5,778 nt of DNA. Source: Clostridia bacterium. Its GTDB lineage: Bacteria > Bacillota > Clostridia > Christensenellales > UBA1242. The translations under genes were made by a program, and so were the position numbers. Position 1 is the stretch's first letter. The number at the start of each line of letters is the position of its first letter. The stretch is from contig JALOBO010000096.1 in NCBI GenBank assembly GCA_023228225.1, forward strand, positions 1-5,778, read 5' to 3'. Below are positions 1 to 4,017 of the stretch, in pieces. The notes under the pieces are model-generated. The model was not told where the DNA came from, made no database searches, and saw only the letters and a program-made list of their open reading frames with translations.

Positions 1-6
1 TATGAT

Positions 7-13
7 AAAAAAA
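7..13 (-). terminator. T-tract terminator of tRNA-Gln
   Basis: On the minus strand a run of seven T begins directly after the discriminator base of the tRNA-Gln gene. Archaeal RNA polymerase terminates at such U-runs without needing a hairpin, so this is the likely end of the tRNA transcript. No CCA is encoded between the tRNA and the run. Confidence 0.6.
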
Positions 14-86
14 TAGAAATGGGCGGATTCGAACCGCCGTCTTCAGCTCCAAAGGCTAAAAGGATTGACCACTACCCTACATTTCT
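14..86 (-). tRNA. tRNA-Gln (anticodon UUG)
   Basis: A complete 73-nt tRNA on the minus strand. The acceptor arm AGAAATG/CATTTCT pairs over all seven positions, the T-stem GGCGG/CCGCC encloses TTCGAAT, the D-arm begins GGGTAGTGG, and the anticodon stem TTAGC/GCTGA (one G-T pair) encloses loop CTTTGGA, giving anticodon TTG. The discriminator is A and no CCA is encoded. The first pair is A1-U72, known to be the identity element used by the archaeal Glu-tRNA(Gln) amidotransferase GatDE, which supports an archaeal origin. The tRNA would read CAA, by far the preferred Gln codon of the AT-rich genes here: in the nucleotidyltransferase gene every Gln codon I read is CAA. Upstream lies its own TATA-like box and downstream a T7 tract, so it is probably a single-gene unit. 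Confidence 0.95.
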
Positions 87-111
87 TCACTATTCATATA
101 TACAGGCTATT

Positions 112-119
112 CATTTAAA
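112..119 (-). promoter_or_regulatory. TATA-like box for tRNA-Gln
   Basis: On the minus strand this reads TTTAAATG, centred about 30 bp upstream of the mature tRNA 5' end. It belongs to the TTTAAATA-type boxes found before four other transcription units in this window, which makes chance less likely. Confidence 0.6.
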
Positions 120-138
120 TGTTTCGACATGAGTAATT

Positions 139-185
139 CCTTTATTAATCAAATCTAGAATCTGGATAGGTTATCCCTTTATTAA
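139..185. repeat. short direct repeat CCTTTATTAA
   Basis: The ten bases CCTTTATTAA occur at 139-148 and again at 176-185, 37 bp apart, in the non-coding stretch between tRNA-Gln and the possible membrane protein gene. A small inverted repeat, GGATA-GGT-TATCC, lies at 164-176 between them. The role is unknown; in AT-rich DNA a 10-bp repeat can also occur by chance. Confidence 0.35.
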
Positions 186-251
186 CTATTCTGAAATCAA
201 ACGCGCATACAGTTTGGTAAAATCACATTTTCTTTTTCTTCGTTTTTTCAT
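186..251 (-). CDS. possible 21-residue basic peptide
   Basis: A tiny open frame on the minus strand encodes a peptide beginning MKKRRKRKCDF and ending in LISE. Its start codon overlaps the stop of the preceding minus-strand frame in the arrangement TGATG, which is typical of translational coupling. The first eight residues after Met are almost all Lys or Arg. No Shine-Dalgarno sequence is visible before it, so if translated it would depend on ribosomes finishing the upstream gene. It is very short and could be chance: AAA and AGA codons arise easily from the poly-pyrimidine stretch on the opposite strand. Recorded only because of the overlap. Confidence 0.2.
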   Translation of the reverse strand: MKKRRKRKCDFTKLYARLISE

Positions 252-454
252 CAAAAATTTTCGCTATCGTGGAAAAAATTTTTTACACTCGCCCACGTAA
301 CAATCATAATAATAAATAATCCGCGCGCGCAAGATTTCTCAATCCAGTTTCTTAAATTAATTAGTTTAATAATTGCAGTATAATTTGAACGCCAAAATAA
401 GGAAAACATAAATCCACAAACCAATAAACTTAAACTTAAATATAGATTAGACAT
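251..454 (-). CDS. possible small membrane protein with two hydrophobic helices
   Basis: A 67-residue frame on the minus strand, divergent from the ATPase cluster. Residues about 3-20 (from LYLSLSLLV to FSLFW) and 45-57 (LFIIMIVTW) are hydrophobic, separated by a basic/amphipathic stretch, as in a small two-pass or hairpin membrane protein. I recognise no family. There is no Shine-Dalgarno site and no TATA box about 26 bp upstream of the ATG at 452-454. However, the AT box at 435-443 also reads as TATA-like on this strand and lies about 30 bp upstream of the in-frame Met16 (407-409). A leaderless 52-residue form with only the second helix is therefore an alternative. No other gene occupies this stretch, and the composition (Leu, Phe, Trp, Lys) looks protein-like, but coding status is uncertain. 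Confidence 0.4.
   Translation of the reverse strand: MSNLYLSLSLLVCGFMFSLFWRSNYTAIIKLINLRNWIEKSCARGLFIIMIVTWASVKNFFHDSENF
436..443 (+). promoter_or_regulatory. TATA-like box of the ATPase cluster
   Basis: TTAAATAT is centred about 26 bp upstream of the ATG at 466, so transcription should begin at or next to the start codon and give a leaderless mRNA. The same bases read TATATTTAA on the minus strand and could also serve the divergent frame. A large palindrome begins immediately downstream. Confidence 0.6.
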
Positions 455-475
455 GTTATATAAACATGCCTAATC
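445..475. promoter_or_regulatory. 31-bp imperfect palindrome over a start codon, probable operator
   Basis: The arms are GATTAG-A-CATGTT (445-457) and AACATG-C-CTAATC (463-475), separated by ATATA. Twelve of thirteen positions pair. It starts directly after the TATA-like box and covers the predicted transcription start and the ATG at 466. A dimeric repressor bound here would block initiation, so an operator is the simplest reading. As RNA, only the part downstream of the start site would be present, so an mRNA hairpin is less likely for the plus-strand gene. Confidence 0.55.
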
Positions 476-903
476 AATCATCATCGATAGCACCAGTAGA
501 TATTGGAAATAATACTACTATAACACCTGAATTTTCAACAAATCAATTAAATGACGAATTCGTATTCAATTATTGTAGAACAACAATCATTAACATTCTA
601 AGAGAGCGCATAGATGTAGAAAACGATTCCCGTCTATTCACACTAACACTATATATGATACAGTTCATTCCAGATAGAACAGTTCGCGATATATATACAA
701 CCACGTTCCTACAAGAATGTACAAACAAGCAAGGGAAATTATTAACTAACCATAAGGATTCCGCAACAACATGTGTAATGGCTACAGGTGTAATATGCGA
801 TTTATTCCATGCAGGCAACACCTCTACTAATTTAGTTGGATGTATTGTTCCAGATTATAAAAATGAAAATACCACGGATGAAGAAGAGGTCAAAGATGAA
901 TGA
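466..903 (+). CDS. hypothetical protein, first gene of the ATPase cluster
   Basis: A 145-residue protein I do not recognise. The N-terminus (about 1-28) is rich in Ser, Thr and Asn and probably disordered. Residues about 30-115 look mainly helical and contain four cysteines (37, 85, 103, 111), with another at 126. The last twelve residues are strongly acidic (DEEEVKDE). There is no signal peptide or membrane segment. The ATG is supported by the TATA-like box about 26 bp upstream, giving a leaderless transcript, so no Shine-Dalgarno site is expected. The stop overlaps the next gene by 8 nt, so the two should be co-translated. Position next to a P-loop ATPase suggests a partner or regulator, but that is only context. 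Confidence 0.8.
   Translation: MPNQSSSIAPVDIGNNTTITPEFSTNQLNDEFVFNYCRTTIINILRERIDVENDSRLFTLTLYMIQFIPDRTVRDIYTTTFLQECTNKQGKLLTNHKDSATTCVMATGVICDLFHAGNTSTNLVGCIVPDYKNENTTDEEEVKDE
886..890 (+). promoter_or_regulatory. Shine-Dalgarno site that fixes the ATPase start
   Basis: GAGGT lies five bases before the ATG at 896. It supports that start over in-frame starts further upstream, which would lie deep inside the preceding gene. Confidence 0.7.
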
Positions 904-1909
904 TTTATTAACTACCCCTGGAAATACCCCAATAGATTTCTTATTAAAAAAGTTTTACGATATTACCCCACTACCTAATATGAAGCCCAATGTAAAATCA
1001 TTATGCACCCATTTAGCGGAACGTGTATGTGGAAAAGATTTGCAAGATGCATTAATCATATTAAGTGGAAAGCGTGGAAGTGGAAAATCAATTTCAGCTC
1101 TTTCGTTAGCCAAAGGTATTAGTAACGAAATCTCAAGATTAAAATATGGAGATTTTTCACAATCAACTAATATCTTTAATATTGACCATGTCACTTCAAT
1201 CGATGAAGAATCATTGTTGAATATAATTTCAACAGTAGGAATTGAAAACAGTGTCATCATTCTTGACGATGGGTCAATCGCATTGAATTCTAGAAATTCG
1301 ATGAGCGCTATCAATAAAGCGGTTGTCGATTTAATTACAATTTCCCGAACTAAACGAAATGTCGTCATAATCACTACACCCGCGCGCGGGCAAATAGATG
1401 TACAAATCAGAAACATGTGCTCACACTGGGCAGAAATCACCGATTCACATCATGAAGATGGATATAACGGAATGACATTCCGTCGTGTATTTTTCAATCA
1501 GAATAATGGAAAAACATTTACTGCTAATATAACAGCTCAGGATTTAGGATATGAAGGACCTAATGCGAATAAAATCAAATTCAATCGATGGATTGTTCCC
1601 AAACCAAATGACCCGATTCTTATTCAAGAATACGAAAAAATGAGGTCAAAACAAGGCGATGTGCTCATTGAACAAACAAACGAACTATTGAGAGTAGCAA
1701 TTCAAAATAAAAAAGAAAAACAAGGATTACTTACTAAAAAAACAGACATCAAAAACGAGAAGCCACAAGCAAAAACCGAAAAACAACGCGAAATATTAAC
1801 TAAAATTGAAACAATAGACGATTATCTTGCTCGCGGATATTCAAGGTCAAGTGCTTGTAAAATAGCTAAATTAGATGTTAAAACATATACTAAACATAAA
1901 AGAGGTTAA
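896..1909 (+). CDS. P-loop ATPase with C-terminal helix-turn-helix
   Basis: A 337-residue protein with a clear Walker A motif GKRGSGKS (58-65) and a Walker B strand SVIILDDG (119-126). A sensor-like strand NVVIITT (155-161) is followed by a conserved-looking PARGQIDVQIRNM segment. This is the ATPase core of ASCE-type P-loop enzymes; the order and sizes recall virus morphogenesis or DNA-packaging ATPases (Zot/FtsK/HerA-like), but I cannot place it in a family. A Lys/Glu-rich linker (about 270-305) leads to a short helix-turn-helix-like segment (312-336, including GYSRSSACKIAKLDVKTY) resembling resolvase-type DNA-binding tails. The enzyme probably acts on DNA. The start at 896 follows a good Shine-Dalgarno site and overlaps the previous gene by 8 nt; the next gene begins 1 nt after the stop. 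Role in virion assembly or genome handling is inferred. Confidence 0.85.
   Translation: MNDLLTTPGNTPIDFLLKKFYDITPLPNMKPNVKSLCTHLAERVCGKDLQDALIILSGKRGSGKSISALSLAKGISNEISRLKYGDFSQSTNIFNIDHVTSIDEESLLNIISTVGIENSVIILDDGSIALNSRNSMSAINKAVVDLITISRTKRNVVIITTPARGQIDVQIRNMCSHWAEITDSHHEDGYNGMTFRRVFFNQNNGKTFTANITAQDLGYEGPNANKIKFNRWIVPKPNDPILIQEYEKMRSKQGDVLIEQTNELLRVAIQNKKEKQGLLTKKTDIKNEKPQAKTEKQREILTKIETIDDYLARGYSRSSACKIAKLDVKTYTKHKRG
1901..1906 (+). promoter_or_regulatory. Shine-Dalgarno site for the gene at 1911
   Basis: AGAGGT lies four bases before the ATG at 1911 and inside the end of the ATPase gene. It favours 1911 over an in-frame non-ATG start at 1875 within the ATPase coding region. Confidence 0.65.
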
Positions 1910-1910
1910 A

Positions 1911-2276
1911 ATGGCAGATAATAGTATGAAATCTGATGTAAAATCAATGCTGGGAATTCAACGGATAATGCTGATGCAGGAAATGTCAGATTTCACGGCT
2001 TATATTTTAAACAGTAGAGGATTCGTTTCTACGGTGCGCGCTAATCTATTATACAAAGTTGATACTTATCCTGATAAAGATAAAGACATCGCATTTTTAG
2101 AAAAAACATTAATTAATATAGGTGAAATCTTGGAAAATCATAAAAAAGGCACTATGGGAGGAGAAGAATGGAAAAAACAAATAAATATAATTGACAGTGC
2201 GTTGAATGAAGTCGATTGTATTACCTGTAAAAATGATATGTGCAACTATACAGTGAAAGCAGACGGCGTAATATAA
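1911..2276 (+). CDS. hypothetical protein with Cys-rich C-terminus
   Basis: A 121-residue, mainly helical, soluble protein of unknown family. The notable feature is a cysteine cluster near the end, C103-x2-C106-x4-C111, in a segment reading DCITCKNDMC. That could bind a metal with a fourth ligand elsewhere or form disulfides. The N-terminus is rich in Met (six in the first 25 residues, including LMLMQEM-like spacing) and likely forms an amphipathic helix. It is the last gene of the 466-2276 cluster, one base after the ATPase stop and with its own Shine-Dalgarno site, so it is probably made together with the ATPase. No TATA box precedes it. A role as an ATPase partner is context only. Confidence 0.8.
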   Translation: MADNSMKSDVKSMLGIQRIMLMQEMSDFTAYILNSRGFVSTVRANLLYKVDTYPDKDKDIAFLEKTLINIGEILENHKKGTMGGEEWKKQINIIDSALNEVDCITCKNDMCNYTVKADGVI

Positions 2277-2278
2277 TA

Positions 2279-2367
2279 TGCGCGCTCTTTACATTTATAG
2301 ACGCGCACCACATCACAATATCTTTTATATTGTGTTTTAATAAAATCAACAAATACCCACATTTTTT
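2279..2367 (+). terminator. hairpins and T-run ending the ATPase cluster
   Basis: Three elements follow the stop at 2276. The first is a GC-rich stem, TGCGCG (2279-2284) with CGCGCA (2302-2307). The second is a perfect 8-bp stem, CACAATAT (2314-2321) and ATATTGTG (2327-2334), with loop CTTTT and followed by TTTT. The third is a T6 run at 2362-2367. Together they are a plausible end for the upstream transcript; the T-run alone could suffice in archaea. Confidence 0.5.
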
Positions 2368-2383
2368 AATCGTTATTTTAAAA

Positions 2384-2417
2384 TATATATGATTACATAG
2401 GTTAGTAGTCATATATA
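2384..2417. promoter_or_regulatory. 13-bp-arm palindrome upstream of the capsid promoter
   Basis: Arms TATATATGATTAC (2384-2396) and GTAGTCATATATA (2405-2417) pair at 12 of 13 positions around an 8-base spacer. The right arm ends about 16 bp before the TATA box of the capsid-like gene, just upstream of where TFB would bind. That position suits an activator or a repressor acting on TFB recruitment. Arm length and single mismatch resemble the palindrome at 445-475, although the sequences differ. Confidence 0.5.
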
Positions 2418-2432
2418 AAGAGTATGCATACA

Positions 2433-2440
2433 TTTAAATA
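2433..2440 (+). promoter_or_regulatory. TATA box of the capsid-like gene
   Basis: TTTAAATA is centred about 25 bp upstream of the ATG at 2461. It is the best match in the window to the shared box and predicts a leaderless or nearly leaderless transcript. Confidence 0.7.
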
Positions 2441-2460
2441 TAAGAAAACTAACGTATATT

Positions 2461-2787
2461 ATGGTAAGAAATATGACCTCATTTGAAACAGCAAAGAATT
2501 TACTTGTTCAGTATCATACTACTGGCAAGGCAGTGTCCGCAGTCGAAATGGTTGTCGGTCTCGGCGTTACCGTCATTACTCTGTATATCATCATCCTCAT
2601 TGCAGGTTCCTTCTCTGGTGCCGCAACGTCTATTACTACGATGCCTCAGGCATGGCGGGATGTGCTTAACTCAACCGATGCAATGGCTGGTTCGACTTTC
2701 AACATTGCCGCACTGGCTCCATTAGCAATTGCCGGCGTTGGTATCCTGTCCATTATCATCGGCGGTCTCTACATTAACCGTCGCTAA
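2461..2787 (+). CDS. probable major capsid protein, spindle-shaped-virus type
   Basis: A 108-residue protein with two long hydrophobic helices, about 27-49 (VEMVVGLGVTVITLYIIILIAG) and 83-104 (AALAPLAIAGVGILSIIIGG), joined by a Thr/Ser/Ala-rich loop and ending in NRR. This is the plan of the SSV-type capsid proteins of spindle-shaped archaeal viruses: a helical hairpin of about this size embedded in lipid. Codon use is unlike its neighbours: about 47% GC by my count, no ATA, eight of ten Leu codons CTN, and CAG for both Gln. That fits very high expression. K23-A24 before VSAVE matches an archaeal prepilin-type cleavage site with Glu at +5, so N-terminal processing is possible; a pilin is the alternative, but the second C-terminal helix argues against it. 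The ATG at 2461 fits a leaderless start; Met5 is an alternative. Confidence 0.65.
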   Translation: MVRNMTSFETAKNLLVQYHTTGKAVSAVEMVVGLGVTVITLYIIILIAGSFSGAATSITTMPQAWRDVLNSTDAMAGSTFNIAALAPLAIAGVGILSIIIGGLYINRR

Positions 2788-2813
2788 AACAAGGTTTAAA
2801 CAACCTTGTTTTT
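2786..2813. terminator. symmetric hairpin terminator between convergent genes
   Basis: AAAACAAGGTT (2786-2796) and AACCTTGTTTT (2802-2812) form a perfect 11-bp stem with loop TAAAC, ending in five T on the plus strand and flanked by A-runs that give a T-run on the minus strand. It overlaps the stop codon of the capsid-like gene and lies five bases from the stop of the minus-strand gene at 2819, so it can end both transcripts. It is stronger than any other terminator here, as expected for a highly transcribed gene. Confidence 0.8.
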
Positions 2814-2818
2814 ACGAA

Positions 2819-3049
2819 TCAATCAAACCACGCTTGAGTTTTTTCATTATCTTCTTTTGTAGCCATATCGCAATACTTTATATCAACTGGATAAATACCT
2901 AATCTGCCATCCGGTAAAATCATACATGTCATAGCTCCATCTGGTTGCCAAAATTCATATTTACCCACAATGTGTGTTCTTAAATCACGAACACATACCG
3001 TCATTCCATGAAATTCAATTGCATAAGCACATTTATTTTTACAATTCAT
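2819..3049 (-). CDS. small cysteine-containing protein behind tRNA-Leu
   Basis: A 76-residue soluble protein of unknown family. Cysteines lie at 3, 7, 19, 42 and 60; the N-terminal NCKNKC pair (C-x3-C) with C19 could be part of a small metal site. Two Pro-Asp-Gly turns (36-38 and 46-48) sit in a probable beta-rich core, and the last fifteen residues are charged. The ATG lies only three bases after the discriminator base of tRNA-Leu. There is no Shine-Dalgarno site, and the place where a separate TATA box would be needed is inside the tRNA. Expression therefore probably comes from the tRNA promoter as a tRNA-mRNA transcript, with the leaderless-like mRNA released when the tRNA 3' end is cut. 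Confidence 0.7.
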   Translation of the reverse strand: MNCKNKCAYAIEFHGMTVCVRDLRTHIVGKYEFWQPDGAMTCMILPDGRLGIYPVDIKYCDMATKEDNEKTQAWFD

Positions 3050-3052
3050 AAA

Positions 3053-3137
3053 TGACAGAAGAGGGATTCGAACCCTCGAAATCCTGCGATGATGGGTTTT
3101 GAATCCATCGTATTTAACCTGGCTTTACTACTCTGTC
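3053..3137 (-). tRNA. tRNA-Leu (anticodon CAA)
   Basis: An 85-nt class II tRNA on the minus strand. Acceptor GACAGAG pairs with TTCTGTC (one G-T pair), the discriminator is A as archaeal LeuRS requires, and no CCA is encoded. The D-arm has stem GTA/TAC and contains GCCAGGTTAAA. The T-stem GAGGG/CCCTC encloses TTCGAAT, and a 14-nt variable arm is present. The anticodon stem ATGGA/CCCAT has an A31-C39 mismatch next to loop TTCAAAA, giving anticodon CAA for codon UUG. This is odd in two ways: the mismatch beside the loop, and the fact that the surrounding AT-rich genes use TTA far more than TTG. The sequence could be divergent but functional. A good TATA-like box lies 26 bp upstream. Confidence 0.85.
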
Positions 3138-3159
3138 AAATTAATATATGCATTATTAC

Positions 3160-3167
3160 TATTTAAA
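3160..3167 (-). promoter_or_regulatory. TATA box for tRNA-Leu and the gene behind it
   Basis: On the minus strand this reads TTTAAATA, identical to the box of the capsid-like gene, and is centred about 26 bp upstream of the tRNA 5' end. It is probably also the only promoter for the protein gene at 2819-3049. Confidence 0.65.
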
Positions 3168-3182
3168 CCTTTCATTTAATAC

Positions 3183-3188
3183 AAAAAA
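3183..3188 (-). terminator. T-tract terminator of the coiled-coil gene
   Basis: Six T in a row on the minus strand, nine bases after the stop of the gene at 3197-3520. The tract is flanked on both sides by TGTATTAAAT (3174-3183 and 3195-3204), an exact 10-bp direct repeat that includes the gene's stop codon on one side. No hairpin is needed for archaeal termination. Confidence 0.5.
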
Positions 3189-3196
3189 GATAAAAT

Positions 3197-3520
3197 TTAA
3201 TACAGGTCATCCTGTCTTAATGTAGACACATCCCAATTAGCTAGTTTCGGTGTCCCCATAGGTTTCCGCTTCGCGTCAAGTTGTGCAGTTATTTTACTTT
3301 TATATTGACGTAACGAATTTTTTAATTCTTCATTTTCATATTGTAGTCTGCGAATAGCATCTGACGTTTGCATTTGCACATCCGATAAATCAGATTTCTT
3401 TTGCCTAGCCATTCTTTTATATTGATTCAATTCCAATAAAACATTATTTATATATGATTCTTTTTGTTTTAAAAGAGTTTGCAATCGTATTACTTTTTGA
3501 CAATTATCACAATTCACCAT
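3197..3520 (-). CDS. CxxC coiled-coil protein
   Basis: A 107-residue soluble protein. It opens with MVNCDNCQ, a C4-x2-C7 pair that could be half of a zinc site (completed in a dimer) or a redox pair. Residues about 9-83 are a long, charged, Leu/Ile-spaced helix rich in Lys, Gln and Glu, very probably a dimeric coiled coil. The remaining tail (LDAKRKPMGTPKLANWDVST) is basic and Pro-containing and ends in DDLY. I recognise no family; Zn-hook-like or scaffolding functions are possible but unproven. The start is supported by a TATA-like box centred 28 bp upstream and the absence of a Shine-Dalgarno site, a leaderless pattern shared with other first genes here. It has its own terminator and lies divergent to the operon at 3613. 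Confidence 0.8.
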   Translation of the reverse strand: MVNCDNCQKVIRLQTLLKQKESYINNVLLELNQYKRMARQKKSDLSDVQMQTSDAIRRLQYENEELKNSLRQYKSKITAQLDAKRKPMGTPKLANWDVSTLRQDDLY

Positions 3521-3542
3521 TATAAATATAAACTCAGTTGTT

Positions 3543-3554
3543 GATATATATTAA
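3543..3554 (-). promoter_or_regulatory. TATA-like box of the coiled-coil gene
   Basis: On the minus strand TTAATATATATC is centred about 28 bp upstream of the ATG at 3518-3520, which predicts a leaderless transcript. A second AT-rich stretch closer to the gene (3521-3532) is too near the start to serve. Confidence 0.5.
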
Positions 3555-3581
3555 GGTATGGTTTTATGAACATGAATAACA

Positions 3582-3589
3582 TTTAAATA
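3582..3589 (+). promoter_or_regulatory. TATA box of the nucleotidyltransferase operon
   Basis: TTTAAATA, within ACATTTAAATATATAAACC, is centred about 27 bp upstream of the ATG at 3613. The region 3521-3612 thus holds two divergent promoters. Confidence 0.65.
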
Positions 3590-3612
3590 TATAAACCTCG
3601 AATGTAAATAGC

Positions 3613-4017
3613 ATGGACCTAAAGAAATTTTCAATGATTCAGTTTAAAGGAAATAATGCAAAGTATTTCATTTATAAAACTGAAAATAATGGCACTTTTG
3701 AAGCATTGAATGTAAATTACAATCCGCGCGAAATGAATCAACCGAAAATCGTCAAAATTAAAAAATTAGTAAGCGGTAAATATGGCATAATGGATGTATG
3801 TAATAAAAAGCATATTACCACCGATGAAATAGTTGCCTATATTCCAACTAGAAATGAATTTAAGGATATCGTTTCCACGCTAAATCAATATTCAAGATTA
3901 AAACCATTGCCATCATGGATTGATGAAACTAAACGTGATGTAAATTTCAGACGGTTCTTTAGTAATACCGGAAATCCAGAAAAGCAAGTCGATATTTATC
4001 TGAGGAATATGTTATGA
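3613..4017 (+). CDS. hypothetical protein, first gene of the nucleotidyltransferase operon
   Basis: A 134-residue basic protein of unknown family. Residues about 5-75 look beta-rich, with alternating hydrophobic residues and several Lys clusters (KIVKIKKLVSGKYGIM). A helical stretch follows from about 80, and the C-terminus ends in YLRNML. A basic beta-fold followed by helices would suit nucleic-acid or protein binding, but no motif shows it. There is no signal peptide. The ATG fits a leaderless transcript from the TATA box 27 bp upstream. The stop overlaps the next start by four bases (ATGA), and the GAGGA Shine-Dalgarno site of the next gene lies within its last codons, so the two are coupled. 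Confidence 0.8.
   Translation: MDLKKFSMIQFKGNNAKYFIYKTENNGTFEALNVNYNPREMNQPKIVKIKKLVSGKYGIMDVCNKKHITTDEIVAYIPTRNEFKDIVSTLNQYSRLKPLPSWIDETKRDVNFRRFFSNTGNPEKQVDIYLRNML

Noticed and set aside
570..821. 83-codon open frame on the minus strand
   Set aside because: Antisense inside the first cluster gene, with no start signal and no recognisable motif.
836..895. N-terminal extension of the ATPase by 20 residues
   Set aside because: It would start at a non-ATG codon deep in the preceding gene, while the ATG at 896 has GAGGT five bases ahead.
955..1440. 161-codon open frame on the minus strand
   Set aside because: It lies wholly antisense to the ATPase, whose Walker motifs are clear, and has no promoter or ribosome site; it is a mirror of the ATPase codon pattern.
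2221..2433. 70-codon open frame on the minus strand across the capsid upstream region
   Set aside because: It overlaps the end of the gene at 1911-2276, the hairpins and the palindrome, and has no promoter; the low-complexity Ile/Leu/Tyr/Lys content fits AT-rich non-coding DNA.
2483..2725. 80-codon plus-strand frame inside the capsid-like gene
   Set aside because: Out-of-frame shadow of the capsid gene; Ser/Leu/Gln/Arg-rich sequence with no start signal.
2461..2787. Interpretation as a type IV pilin
   Set aside because: A prepilin-like site is present, but the second hydrophobic helix at the very C-terminus and the short loop fit a spindle-virus capsid hairpin better; kept as an alternative only.
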